This document shows, piece after piece, positions 20,800 to 29,029 of a stretch of 64,000 nt of DNA (positions within the stretch are counted from its first letter, which is position 1; each line of letters opens with the position of its first letter). Both the position numbers and the translations under genes were made by a program. The notes beneath the pieces were generated by a model that was not told where the DNA came from, did no database searches, and saw nothing but the letters and a program-made list of their open reading frames with translations. This DNA is from Morganella morganii (GTDB lineage: Bacteria; Pseudomonadota; Gammaproteobacteria; Enterobacterales; Enterobacteriaceae): assembly GCF_003996855.1 (NCBI RefSeq), contig NZ_NRQY01000001.1, positions 1,097,269-1,161,268 on the forward strand, in the 5' to 3' direction.

Positions 20800-21408
20800 A
20801 TGGTCATAAATACATTGATGGTGTTTGGCGTAACCGTGTTACCCATTGTATTTGCTCCCGGACCCGATATTTTATTCGTTTCATCACAAGGTCTTGCCAG
20901 CGGTTCCCGTGCGGCACTGAAAGCCAATATGGGCGTACTGCTGGGCTATGGTATGCATTCCATTCTGGCCGCGTTCGGACTGGCGGCCGTTGTTGTGGCA
21001 TCCCCGGTTTTGTTTAACGGCATGCGCTGGTTCGGTGTGGCCTATATTGCTTACCTGGCTGTCCGTATGGTGATGTCCGCCATGCACAGGAGTGAAATGC
21101 CGCCGATGCAGCCGGCAGCCAAATCTGTTATTACCAAAGGTTTTTTTACCAGTTTCCTGAATCCGAAAGGCTTGCTGGTCTACTTTGCTATCCTGCCGAA
21201 TTTTATTTCCGGCAATGAAAGTGTCGCGATGCAGTCTCTGCTGTTATCGGGTGTATATATCGCCAGCTGTGCAATAGTTTACAGTGGCGTGGCGCTGATT
21301 TTCGGCCAGATGAGCAAAGGGGAATACAACGACAAGCGCCGCCGTATCGGTGAAGGTGTTGCCGGAGGATTACTGGCCACCGCCGCAGTTAGTCTGGCAT
21401 TTAGTTAA
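20800..21408 (+). CDS. LysE/RhtB family amino-acid exporter
   Basis: A 202-residue inner-membrane protein with about six hydrophobic segments and the LysE-family motif VLPIVFAPGPDILFVSSQGLA near the N-terminus (about residues 11-31), plus GFFTSFLNPKGLLVYFAILP in the middle. The start giving MVINTLMVFGVT has GGGGTG just upstream; an upstream TTG in the same frame is less likely. Exports an amino acid that cannot be told from sequence. Divergent from the Lrp-type gene, which probably regulates it. Confidence 0.88.
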   Translation: MVINTLMVFGVTVLPIVFAPGPDILFVSSQGLASGSRAALKANMGVLLGYGMHSILAAFGLAAVVVASPVLFNGMRWFGVAYIAYLAVRMVMSAMHRSEMPPMQPAAKSVITKGFFTSFLNPKGLLVYFAILPNFISGNESVAMQSLLLSGVYIASCAIVYSGVALIFGQMSKGEYNDKRRRIGEGVAGGLLATAAVSLAFS

Positions 21409-21426
21409 TCCGCTTCCTTTTCCGGC

Positions 21427-21456
21427 AAAACGGGCACTTTCAGTGCCCGTTTTTTT
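21427..21456 (+). terminator. Intrinsic terminator after the LysE exporter gene
   Basis: Twelve-bp stem AAAACGGGCACT / AGTGCCCGTTTT with a three-base loop and a further T run. With A residues on its left arm it may also act weakly for the convergent ydcR gene. Confidence 0.9.
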
Positions 21457-21494
21457 CTGTTGTGTCTCTGTGTGCCGCGGCAATCCGGTTTATC

Positions 21495-22916
21495 TTATCC
21501 CTGTGTTTTCTTCAGCACATGACACAACTGCCCGAGCATTTTCATCGCGTTATCCAGCCTGTCATTCCATTCAAATGAGCAGTTCAGACGGAAGGCGTGA
21601 TTAAACTGGTCGCTGGTGGAAAACATGGAGCCGGGAGCGATGCTGATCTGCTCATTGAGCGCCATGCGGTACAGTTTGACCGCATCAAACGGCGGTTCAA
21701 ATTCCAGCCAGAGAAAATAACCGCCCTGCGGACAGTTCACTTGCACATCTTTCGGGAAATATTCGCTGATGGCATACAGCATCCGGTGCTGGCGCTGCTC
21801 CAGCTGCCGGCGCAGTTTTTTGAGATGCGTGTCATAACCGCCCTGCCCGAGGTATTCCGCAATAGCCTGCTGTGTCGGCATACTGGCGGATACGGTACTC
21901 ATCATCTGTAACTGCTGGACTTTCCGCGCATGTTTCCCGGCCGCCACCCAGCCGACACGGAAACCCGGCGCCAGACATTTGGAAAACGAGGAACAATGGA
22001 AGAAATTGTTGTCTTTATCCAGACTTTTCGCCGGCTGCGGTGCCTCATTACCAAACCAGAGCTCGCTGTAGACGTCATCCTCAATCAGCGCAATGTCATG
22101 CCGTGTCAGGATCTCCACCAGCCGCCGTTTATTTTCCGGCGGCATGGTGCCGCCGAGCGGGTTCTGGAAGCGCGTCATCAGCCAGCAGGCTTTAATATCA
22201 TAGCGTCCGGCCACGTCTTCCAGTGCATCAGGGTCCATCCCGGTCTGCGGGTCAGTTTTGATCGCCACCGCTTTCAGGCGCAGACGCTCAATCGCCTGTA
22301 ATGCCCCGTAAAATGCCGGGGATTCAATCACCACCCAGTCACCCGGTTTGGTGACCGCCTGTAAACTCAGTGACAGAGACTCCATTGCCCCGGCGGTGAT
22401 AACAATGTCATCCGGTGAAACATGGATACCCTGCGCGGCATAGCGGCGGGAGATATTACGCCGCAGTTTTTCATTCCCCGGCGGCATATTGACCACCGCA
22501 CTTTGCGGGGCGATACGCCGGGCCACCGCGCCCAGGGCTTTGGATAGCTTCGGCTGTACCAGCAGCGAGGGGTCGGGGAATGCAGACCCGAACGGGATAA
22601 TAGCAGGATCTTTGCAGGCCTGAAGCACATCAAACAGTGATGCGTTGATATCCACATTTTCACTCAGGTGCATCCCCGGGCCGCCTTTGGCCGGGGCAAA
22701 CGCCGGTGCGCGTTTGGCGACAAAATAACCGGACTGCGGACGTGCCACCACCCAGCCCTGACTTTCCAGTAACTGATACGACTGTACGACAGTCATCAGG
22801 CTCAGTCCCGACTGTCTGGCACTTTCGCGCAGGGACGGGAGTCTGTCACCGACCTGCCAGATATCATCCTCTATCTGTTGTTTTATCTGTTCTGCTAACT
22901 GTTCATAGCGTGTCAT
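21495..22916 (-). CDS. ydcR: MocR-type GntR regulator with aminotransferase domain, YdcR-like
   Basis: A 473-residue two-domain regulator. Residues 1-70 are a GntR winged helix (QLAEQIKQQIEDDIWQVGDRLPSLRESA), followed by a fold-type I aminotransferase domain that binds pyridoxal phosphate; the Schiff-base lysine is in HCSSFSKCLAPGFRVGW (about residues 327-343). It aligns along its whole length with E. coli YdcR (468 residues), including PPGNEKLRR and DVYSELWFG. Its effector and targets are unknown. Divergent from the cioAB operon over 123 bases, so control of that operon is conceivable but only inferred. AGGA site precedes the ATG. Confidence 0.88.
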   Translation of the reverse strand: MTRYEQLAEQIKQQIEDDIWQVGDRLPSLRESARQSGLSLMTVVQSYQLLESQGWVVARPQSGYFVAKRAPAFAPAKGGPGMHLSENVDINASLFDVLQACKDPAIIPFGSAFPDPSLLVQPKLSKALGAVARRIAPQSAVVNMPPGNEKLRRNISRRYAAQGIHVSPDDIVITAGAMESLSLSLQAVTKPGDWVVIESPAFYGALQAIERLRLKAVAIKTDPQTGMDPDALEDVAGRYDIKACWLMTRFQNPLGGTMPPENKRRLVEILTRHDIALIEDDVYSELWFGNEAPQPAKSLDKDNNFFHCSSFSKCLAPGFRVGWVAAGKHARKVQQLQMMSTVSASMPTQQAIAEYLGQGGYDTHLKKLRRQLEQRQHRMLYAISEYFPKDVQVNCPQGGYFLWLEFEPPFDAVKLYRMALNEQISIAPGSMFSTSDQFNHAFRLNCSFEWNDRLDNAMKMLGQLCHVLKKTQG

Positions 22917-23039
22917 GACGCAATCCTCGAATAACTGTTATATACATATTATGATTAATTGTCACTATTATAGTCTAGCAACTCATGGTGTACTGTGCCA
23001 CACATTTCATCTGCATAGTTATAACAACGAGAGGTCACT

Positions 23040-24380
23040 ATGTTTGGGTTAAGTGCCCTTGAGCTAGCGCGAATTCAGTTCGCCTTCACTGTGTCGTTTC
23101 ATATCATTTTCCCTGCGATCACCATCGGTCTGGCGTCATTTCTGGCGGTGCTTGAGGGGATGTGGCTGAAAACCCGCAATGAGGATTACAAAAAGCTCTT
23201 TCATTTCTGGTCAGCCATCTTTGCCGTGAATTTCGGTATGGGCGTGGTTTCCGGTCTGGTGATGGCGTACCAGTTCGGCACCAACTGGAGTTTCTTTTCT
23301 GAGTTTGCCGGGTCAATCACCGGTCCGCTGCTTACCTATGAAGTCCTGACCGCCTTCTTCCTGGAAGCCGGTTTCCTCGGCGTGATGCTGTTCGGCTGGA
23401 ACCGCGTCGGTGAAAAACTGCACTATTTCGCCACCTGTATGGTTGCACTCGGCACGCTGATGTCCACATTCTGGATTCTGGCGTCCAACAGCTGGATGCA
23501 GACCCCGCAGGGGCATGAGGTGATCAACGGTGTTGTTGTGCCGGTGGACTGGTTTGCCGTGATTTTCAATTCGTCCTTCCCGTACCGCCTGCTGCATATG
23601 ACAACCGCAGCATTTCTTGCATCCGCCTTTTTTATTGCCGCCTCCGCCGCCTGGCATCTGTTGCGCGGCAACAAATCCGGTGCCATGAAAAAGATGTTTT
23701 CCATGTCATTGTGGCTGATTGTGGTACTTGCACCACTCCAGGCGCTGATTGGTGATGCACACGGGCTTAATACTCTAAAATATCAGCCGGTTAAAGTGGC
23801 CGCGATGGAAGGTCACTGGGAGAATAAACCCGGCGAGGCCACACCGCTGATCCTGTTCGGGATTCCGGATAATGCACAGGAAAAAACCCGTTATGCCGTG
23901 GAAATTCCCGGGCTGGCCAGTCTGATCCTGACACACAGTCTTGATAAACAGGTGCCAGCACTGACTGAGTTTCCGCCGGAAGACAGACCGGATAATGTGT
24001 TCGCCGTGTTCTGGTCATTCCGTGTGATGGTCGGTCTCGGGATGCTGATGCTCCTTGCTGCCGCTCTGAGTCTGTGGCTGCGTTACCGCGGGCGTTTGTA
24101 TGATTCCCGTCCTTTCCAGCGCTTTATGTTATGGATGGCACCGTCCGGGCTGATTGCCATTCTGGCGGGCTGGTTTGTGACTGAAATCGGGCGTCAGCCG
24201 TGGGTGGTTTACGGATTGCAGCGAACGACAGATGCTGTCTCGGCACATGGTGATATGCACATGAGTATCAGTCTGCTGATCTTCTTTATTGTTTATGGTT
24301 CCGTGTTTGGCATTGGCTACATCTATATGATGAAACTGATCCGCAAAGGTATTGCGCCGGAGGTGTCTCATGGACATTGA
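23040..24380 (+). CDS. cioA: Cytochrome bd-type quinol oxidase subunit I, short Q-loop (CioA type)
   Basis: Haem-bearing subunit that oxidises quinol and reduces oxygen. It has 446 residues against about 520 for E. coli CydA; the missing length is in the periplasmic Q-loop region, which marks the CioA/short-loop class often associated with cyanide-tolerant respiration. N-terminal haem-ligand histidine lies in TVSFHIIFPAITIG, and GWFVTEIGRQPWVVYG is the conserved quinol/haem region. Follows GAGAGGT and overlaps cioB by 11 bases. This is additional to any CydABX encoded elsewhere. Confidence 0.92.
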   Translation: MFGLSALELARIQFAFTVSFHIIFPAITIGLASFLAVLEGMWLKTRNEDYKKLFHFWSAIFAVNFGMGVVSGLVMAYQFGTNWSFFSEFAGSITGPLLTYEVLTAFFLEAGFLGVMLFGWNRVGEKLHYFATCMVALGTLMSTFWILASNSWMQTPQGHEVINGVVVPVDWFAVIFNSSFPYRLLHMTTAAFLASAFFIAASAAWHLLRGNKSGAMKKMFSMSLWLIVVLAPLQALIGDAHGLNTLKYQPVKVAAMEGHWENKPGEATPLILFGIPDNAQEKTRYAVEIPGLASLILTHSLDKQVPALTEFPPEDRPDNVFAVFWSFRVMVGLGMLMLLAAALSLWLRYRGRLYDSRPFQRFMLWMAPSGLIAILAGWFVTEIGRQPWVVYGLQRTTDAVSAHGDMHMSISLLIFFIVYGSVFGIGYIYMMKLIRKGIAPEVSHGH

Positions 24381-25377
24381 TTTACCCCTGATTTGGTTCG
24401 TCATTATTATATTCAGCACGCTGATGTATATCGTGATGGACGGATTTGACCTCGGCATCGGCATCCTCTATCCCTTTGTGAAAAGCAACGCTGACCGGGA
24501 TCTGATGATGAACAGTGTCGCGCCGGTCTGGGACGGCAACGAAACCTGGCTGGTGCTGGGAGGAGCCGCGCTGTTCGGCGCATTTCCGCTCGCTTATGCC
24601 GTGATTCTGGATGCGCTCGCCATTCCGCTGACACTGATGCTGGTAGCGTTAATCTTCCGTGGCGTGGCCTTTGAGTTTCGTTTTAAAGCGGATGAAGACC
24701 ACCGCTATTTCTGGGATCGCGCTTTTCTGATCAGTTCTGTCATCGCCACCTTTGTACAGGGTGTGGTCGCCGGCAGTGTGATTGAGGGTTTCCCGGTCGT
24801 CGGCCGTGCCTTTACCGGCGGTGCCTTTGACTGGCTGGCACCGTTCCCGCTGTTCTGCGGTTTCGGGCTGGTGATCGCGTATGCCCTGCTCGGCTGCGGC
24901 TGGCTGGTGATGAAAACAGAAGGCCATTTACAACAACAGATGTATAAGGTGCTGAAGCCACTGACGCTGGTAATGCTGGCGGTGCTGGCCGTGATCAGCC
25001 TGTGGACACCACTGGCGCATGACGCCATTGCGGCACGCTGGTTCAGTTTCCCGAATATTCTGTTCTTCCTGCCGGTGCCGCTGCTGGTGATTATCTGTGT
25101 TGCCGCGCTGTTCCGCAGTGTGAACCGCCATCTGCACTACACGCCGTTTTTCGCGGCGCTCGGCCTGGTTTTCCTTGGTTTCACCGGACTCGGTATCAGT
25201 ATCTGGCCGATGATTATTCCGCCGGTGATTGATTATGAAATGGCCGCCGCCCCCGGTGAAAGCCTGAGCTTTATGCTGGTTGGTGCGTTATTCATCATAC
25301 CCGTGATCCTGGTATATACCTGGTGGAGTTACTATGTCTTCAGAGGAAAAATCACCCATGACCAAGGCTACCACTGA
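24370..25377 (+). CDS. cioB: Cytochrome bd-type quinol oxidase subunit II (CioB type)
   Basis: The 335-residue partner subunit, with about eight membrane segments and the family-typical FDLGIGILYPF and GNETWLVLGGAALFGAFPLAYA segments. The frame is open upstream, but the ATG giving MDIDLPLIWFVIIIF follows GGAGGTGTC and matches the CydB N-terminus. It overlaps cioA upstream and the DUF2474 micro-gene downstream, so all three are probably translated together. Confidence 0.93.
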   Translation: MDIDLPLIWFVIIIFSTLMYIVMDGFDLGIGILYPFVKSNADRDLMMNSVAPVWDGNETWLVLGGAALFGAFPLAYAVILDALAIPLTLMLVALIFRGVAFEFRFKADEDHRYFWDRAFLISSVIATFVQGVVAGSVIEGFPVVGRAFTGGAFDWLAPFPLFCGFGLVIAYALLGCGWLVMKTEGHLQQQMYKVLKPLTLVMLAVLAVISLWTPLAHDAIAARWFSFPNILFFLPVPLLVIICVAALFRSVNRHLHYTPFFAALGLVFLGFTGLGISIWPMIIPPVIDYEMAAAPGESLSFMLVGALFIIPVILVYTWWSYYVFRGKITHDQGYH

Positions 25378-25513
25378 TCCTGCCGTACCGGCGCCCTGGT
25401 GGAAAAAAACCGCCTGGATGCTGGCTATCTGGGCAGGCAGTGTGCTGGCACTGTTTGCAGTCTCATCACTTTTCCGCTTATTAATGACGGCGGCGGGAAT
25501 GAAAGTAAAATAG
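25358..25513 (+). CDS. DUF2474 small membrane protein of the bd oxidase operon
   Basis: A 51-residue protein beginning MTKATTDPAVPAPWWKKTAW with one membrane helix (about residues 20-40). It overlaps the end of cioB in another frame. DUF2474 proteins occur after cioAB/cydAB genes and, by analogy with CydX, may stabilise the oxidase. A second in-frame ATG at 25334, with its own GGTGGAG site, would add eight residues; the shorter start matches the usual family length better. Identification rests on position, size and the PWWKK-plus-helix pattern. Confidence 0.78.
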   Translation: MTKATTDPAVPAPWWKKTAWMLAIWAGSVLALFAVSSLFRLLMTAAGMKVK

Positions 25514-25580
25514 TCGTCATATCTCATCAGTAAGTACCTCATCAGTACGTCATGCACTGTTTATACAGTTGCATTGCCCG

Positions 25581-25613
25581 GCACACCGCCCCCCATGCGG
25601 TGTGCTTTTTTTT
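25581..25613 (+). terminator. Intrinsic terminator of the cioAB operon
   Basis: Nine-bp stem GCACACCGC / GCGGTGTGC followed by eight T residues, about 70 bases after the DUF2474 stop. Confidence 0.92.
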
Positions 25614-25626
25614 AAATAATTTTATT

Positions 25627-25645
25627 GATAATGATTACCATTCCT
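25627..25645 (+). promoter_or_regulatory. Fur box upstream of the siderophore-interacting protein gene
   Basis: GATAATGATTACCATTCCT matches the 19-bp Fur consensus at about 15 positions, including the whole left half. It lies 69 bases before the start codon, where it would cover the promoter, so the gene should be repressed when iron is plentiful. Confidence 0.78.
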
Positions 25646-25713
25646 CCGAATTACTGATACACTCCGCGAAATAGATATAACGAAACTAACAACAATAAAA
25701 CGGAGAATTGCGC

Positions 25714-26538
25714 ATGAGCCGGGAAAAAAACATCTACCGCCCTGCACCACCGCGTCTGATTCAGGTGAAATCCTTTACCGATGTTACCCCCAATCTGCGC
25801 CGCATTACCTTTACGGCTGATTCTCTGGACACGTATCCGGCGGATTGTGAAGGCGGTCACCTCAAACTGTTTATTGCCAAAGACGCCCCGAACCCGCCTG
25901 CACTGCCGGTACTGTCAGATAAAGGACCGGTCTGGCCGGAAGACAAACCGCGTCCGGTTGCCCGCACCTATACTGTGCGGGCGATCCGTCCTGAGCAAAA
26001 AGAAATCGATATTGAGTTCGCCATGCATGATGATGCCGGCCCGGCGGTGGATTTCGCGAGAAATGCCAAACCGGGTGATTATCTCGGGATTACCAATCCC
26101 GGCGGGCCTGATCCGCTGCTGCCGGCGGCAAAACACTATTATATGGCTGCCGATTTAACCGCACTGCCTGCGGTTGCCGCACTGCTGGAAAAAATGCCCG
26201 CAGAGGCGCAGGGAAATGTGGTTGTCCGTATCGATCACGCGGAGGATCAGCGGGAACTGAACAAACCGGCCGGTATCACCCTGCACTGGGTAACCGGCGG
26301 CACGGAGAAAACTTCGGAGATCTCCGCTCTGTTTAAAAGCTGGTCGGTCGCCGATGTTACAAAGTGTACGTTCTGGATTGCCGGAGAGGATGCGATGGTC
26401 AGGGATCTGCGCCGCTATGTGCGCCGGGAACTCAACGGGGAACACAATCAGATGTATGCGATCCCGTACTGGCGTTTCGGTTACGACGAAGAAGGTTATC
26501 ACCGCCAGCGCCATGATGTGATGGATGCTGACGACTGA
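25714..26538 (+). CDS. Siderophore-interacting protein (ferric-siderophore reductase, ViuB/YqjH type)
   Basis: A 274-residue cytosolic flavoprotein expected to release iron from internalised ferric siderophores by NAD(P)H-dependent reduction. FAD-binding motif RTYTVR (about residues 87-92) is present, followed by the GPAVDFARNAKPGDYLGI flavin region, the SIP C-terminal domain with FWIAGEDAMVRDLRRYVR and the conserved ending YWRFGYDEEGYH. Start ATG is eight bases after GGAG. Monocistronic, behind a Fur box and ended by a hairpin. Confidence 0.93.
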   Translation: MSREKNIYRPAPPRLIQVKSFTDVTPNLRRITFTADSLDTYPADCEGGHLKLFIAKDAPNPPALPVLSDKGPVWPEDKPRPVARTYTVRAIRPEQKEIDIEFAMHDDAGPAVDFARNAKPGDYLGITNPGGPDPLLPAAKHYYMAADLTALPAVAALLEKMPAEAQGNVVVRIDHAEDQRELNKPAGITLHWVTGGTEKTSEISALFKSWSVADVTKCTFWIAGEDAMVRDLRRYVRRELNGEHNQMYAIPYWRFGYDEEGYHRQRHDVMDADD

Positions 26539-26548
26539 TAATAAACAG

Positions 26549-26573
26549 GCTGCGGCAGGTTCTCTGCCGCAGC
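26549..26573 (+). terminator. Hairpin between the convergent siderophore-reductase and phoH genes
   Basis: Ten-bp GC-rich stem GCTGCGGCAG / CTGCCGCAGC with a five-base loop; only a weak T-containing tail (TGTTGTGAT) follows on the plus strand. Probably serves as terminator for one or both convergent genes. Confidence 0.6.
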
Positions 26574-26581
26574 TGTTGTGA

Positions 26582-27367
26582 TCAGTTATACGCCTGTAAT
26601 GCCCGCAGACAAAGTGATGAACGCACACAGTCATCCTGTGTGAAGGACACCACTGACACCATTTCGTCATCCCGGAAGCGGTGCAGCACATCTGCCAGCC
26701 CGGACGGGACATTGCCCAGTAAATCACACTGGCTGACATCACCGTTGACAATCACTGTCACATTTCCCCCCATCCTAGTCAGAAACATTTTCATTTGTGT
26801 GACAGTCACGTTTTGCGCCTCATCGAGGATCACCACCGCATTCTCAAAGGTTCGCCCGCGCATATAGGCAAACGGCGCTATTTCCACCTTGCCTATCTCC
26901 GGGCGCAGACAATACTGTAAAAATGAGGCGCCCATCCGTTTCACCAGAACGTCATACACCGGCCGGAAATACGGGGCGAATTTTTCACTGATATCCCCGG
27001 GCAGAAAGCCCAGATCTTCTTCCGCCTGTAATACCGGACGGGTGACAATAATACGCTCTATTTCCTTATTAATCAGTGCGTCTGCCGCCAGTGCGGTACT
27101 GATAAAGGTTTTGCCGCACCCGGCTTCTCCGTTGGCAATAATCAGTTGTTTATGGGCTATCGCCCTGATGTATTTATCCTGTGCATCATTTCGCGGCAAG
27201 ACAGCACTGTTATCGCGTTTTTCCCGCGCCATACCGATGGCTTTCACCCCGCCTGCCGGGATAAATACCGCCACATTATCATCATTAAAACGTGCCCTGC
27301 GCGACTCTTTCCGGCTCATTCGTTTTGCCTCTTTGCGTGCTCTGACTACCGCTTTTTGTCTGCCCAT
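26582..27367 (-). CDS. phoH: Phosphate-starvation-inducible ATPase PhoH
   Basis: A 261-residue P-loop protein, very close to E. coli PhoH from MGRQKAVVRARKEAKR onward. Walker A is GEAGCGKT (about residues 80-87), Walker B VVILDEAQN (about 175-183), with the near-invariant RPVLQAEEDLGFLPGD and KFAPYFRPVYDVL between. Role: nucleoside-triphosphatase of the phosphate-starvation response, RNA-linked functions have been proposed. Its start lies only four bases after the stop of a 56-codon upstream frame, and a good Pho box sits 222 bases upstream, so control is by PhoB plus possibly the leader described separately. Confidence 0.95.
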   Translation of the reverse strand: MGRQKAVVRARKEAKRMSRKESRRARFNDDNVAVFIPAGGVKAIGMAREKRDNSAVLPRNDAQDKYIRAIAHKQLIIANGEAGCGKTFISTALAADALINKEIERIIVTRPVLQAEEDLGFLPGDISEKFAPYFRPVYDVLVKRMGASFLQYCLRPEIGKVEIAPFAYMRGRTFENAVVILDEAQNVTVTQMKMFLTRMGGNVTVIVNGDVSQCDLLGNVPSGLADVLHRFRDDEMVSVVSFTQDDCVRSSLCLRALQAYN

Positions 27368-27371
27368 AATC

Positions 27372-27542
27372 TTAATCCTGTTGATTTATGATGACGGAAT
27401 AACTGAAACAGTGAGTTGGCAACCGGCGGCTCCCTTCAAGCCATGAGTGAACATTCAGATAAAAAAAAGCCGGTGATAAATCCGCCCTGCTGTTCAGGGT
27501 ATTTATCACCGGCCGGTACTGTCGTTCGTCTGTATGTCGCAT
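27372..27542 (-). CDS. 56-residue upstream ORF in the phoH leader
   Basis: Too short for routine gene calling, but it starts MRHTDERQYR seven bases after a GAGGA site and ends just four bases before the phoH start codon, whose own AGGA site lies inside its last codons. An intrinsic terminator is embedded in its codons 10-28, so ribosome traffic along it would disrupt the hairpin. The peptide (Arg- and Ser-rich, no membrane segment) is not recognised. Most likely a leader ORF coupling translation to read-through into phoH; a separate function cannot be excluded. Confidence 0.55.
   Translation of the reverse strand: MRHTDERQYRPVINTLNSRADLSPAFFYLNVHSWLEGSRRLPTHCFSYSVIINQQD
27461..27513 (-). terminator. 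Intrinsic terminator between the Pho promoter and phoH
   Basis: On the minus strand a 13-bp perfect stem (GCCGGTGATAAAT / ATTTATCACCGGC) encloses a second 5-bp stem (CCCTG / CAGGG) and is followed by eight T residues. It lies downstream of the Pho box and upstream of the phoH start, so it should end most transcripts before phoH unless it is opened. Confidence 0.85.
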
Positions 27543-27588
27543 TCGTTATCCTCAGATGACAAACTATAGCGAACACTAAACTGACTTT

Positions 27589-27606
27589 GTGACAGTATAA
27601 TGACAA
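27589..27606 (-). promoter_or_regulatory. Pho box (PhoB site) for phoH
   Basis: TTGTCAT-TATA-CTGTCAC on the minus strand matches the two 7-bp PhoB direct repeats with 4-bp spacing at 13 of 14 positions. A weak -10 (TAGTGT) lies about 10 bases further on, placing the RNA start just before the leader ORF. Confidence 0.85.
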
Positions 27607-27677
27607 CCGTTTCTTTTCAGCAATTTAAATTTGCTGATATTTAACAATTTTACTACATTTCTGTTATCCGCCGCACA

Positions 27678-28667
27678 TCAGCGTGCTTTGCAGTTCTTCG
27701 CCATGCTGTAGCCAGTCGCCTGTGCGGAGGCAGCATCCGGGAACATTTCAACATTCTTACTGCTGATCCGGTTATAGCCCGGGCAATCCGGAAAATGGTA
27801 AATCTTGCTGTTACGGTTACCGCGGATATGCTGATCTGCTGCTTTTTTTTCTGCTTTCGGCGGCACTTTCACTGGTGTTACCGGCGCAGGCGGCAAACGG
27901 GTAAAAATACCATCAGCACTGTTGATATGCCCCTGTTCCCAGCGGCGTTCACCGGTCACAAACGGGTTTGACTGACCGGTCACCGCGCTGATACGGCGAT
28001 CCCGTTCCCGCTCGGCGGCCGACGGCGGAAATTCGCTGTCCCAGACCATCAGTAATTTCTGCTGCTGTTCTGACATCGTCAGGTCGTAGCGGTCATGCAT
28101 ATAAAACCAGACCCGTGCCACCTCACCTTTGACTTCATCACGCGGCTCGAAAACCCGCTGTTTAAAATCCACACGGCTGGTGCACTGCCCGTAACTTTGT
28201 GAACCGGCGCTGCGGGCGACCCCGTACCGGAAGTTACTGCGATCACCGTTAACTTCACCGACCGACGGGGCGAGATTGTGAAGATCTGCCTCCATGGCGC
28301 GGAATACCGGGTCTTCACTGACACAGTTTTTGCGCCCGCCGTTCTGCCAGCACTGACGTTGATGCCCGAAAACCCAGGCAGGAACAATATGTTCCCATTC
28401 AATCCGTTCTGCGCGCGTTACTTGTGCCCGCACACGATAGCCGCAACTGTTCAGATCCACCCGTCCGCCGGATTTTCCGGCCCAGTCCCACTCACAGCCG
28501 CAATAGAGAGTCCCCTCTCCCTGCGGATTCCGGTTCTGGTCGTAATAGATTTTTTCACGGGCAACAATTTTTGCTTCATCGAACCGCTCCGGTGCGGCAG
28601 CATAGGCGGCAGACGTAATAACACAAAGTAAAAATAATAAAACACGAAATGATTGAAAAATATGCAT
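27678..28667 (-). CDS. endA: Endonuclease I family nuclease with C-terminal metal-binding domain
   Basis: Periplasmic or secreted DNase. The 329-residue product has a signal peptide ending AAYA, the EndA/NucM domain (about residues 30-235) with the catalytic RIEWEHIVPAW histidine, HNLAPSVGEVNGDRSNF and paired cysteines (YCGCEW, CGY, QCW, NCV). E. coli EndA is only 235 residues; here a Pro/Lys-rich linker leads to an extra C-terminal module (about 280-329) with the pattern HFPDCPGYN...GYSMAKNC, resembling the Ada-like zinc-binding domain found on secreted thermonucleases. Start is uncertain: ATGs at 28667 and 28676 and a TTG at 28703 are all in frame without a strong ribosome-binding site. Confidence 0.88.
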   Translation of the reverse strand: MHIFQSFRVLLFLLCVITSAAYAAAPERFDEAKIVAREKIYYDQNRNPQGEGTLYCGCEWDWAGKSGGRVDLNSCGYRVRAQVTRAERIEWEHIVPAWVFGHQRQCWQNGGRKNCVSEDPVFRAMEADLHNLAPSVGEVNGDRSNFRYGVARSAGSQSYGQCTSRVDFKQRVFEPRDEVKGEVARVWFYMHDRYDLTMSEQQQKLLMVWDSEFPPSAAERERDRRISAVTGQSNPFVTGERRWEQGHINSADGIFTRLPPAPVTPVKVPPKAEKKAADQHIRGNRNSKIYHFPDCPGYNRISSKNVEMFPDAASAQATGYSMAKNCKAR

Positions 28668-28855
28668 ATAAATCATAGACCAACAGAATACCAGGGAGGG
28701 CAATTATGCCACGCCGTGCAGGAATTATCGCCTCAGATCTTTTATTTATCCGCCAATCCGCTGGATAAGGCCTTTTTCGGGCGTTTTTTTACAGAATGGT
28801 TTTAATCCGAAACTTTATACTCTGCTGACATCAATAATAATTTTGGAGAATAATC

Positions 28856-29029
28856 ATGCATCCGCTGGTTGATGAGATGATAGATGAGATAGTCGGCACT
28901 GCCTGTGCCCATAATGAGGAAGAAGTTGATGTCCGTGTGCAGGAGAGCAATAACCGGGTGCAGATTCAGATTAGTGTGACCGATAAACCGGTGATGGACA
29001 TTATTCTGAATCTGACCCGTATCAGTTAA
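28856..29029 (+). CDS. Hypothetical 57-residue acidic protein
   Basis: A short frame starting [20 protein letters not shown] after a clear GGAGA site. The product is acidic and lacks membrane segments; the second half ([19 protein letters not shown]) looks like alternating beta strands. Codon use resembles neighbouring genes. Not recognised. It is convergent with yjjB and overlaps its end by four bases. A 20-codon frame with a strong GGAGGG site lies just upstream at 28706-28768 and could be a leader, but nothing else supports that. Confidence 0.6.
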   Translation: MHPLVDEMIDEIVGTACAHNEEEVDVRVQESNNRVQIQISVTDKPVMDIILNLTRIS

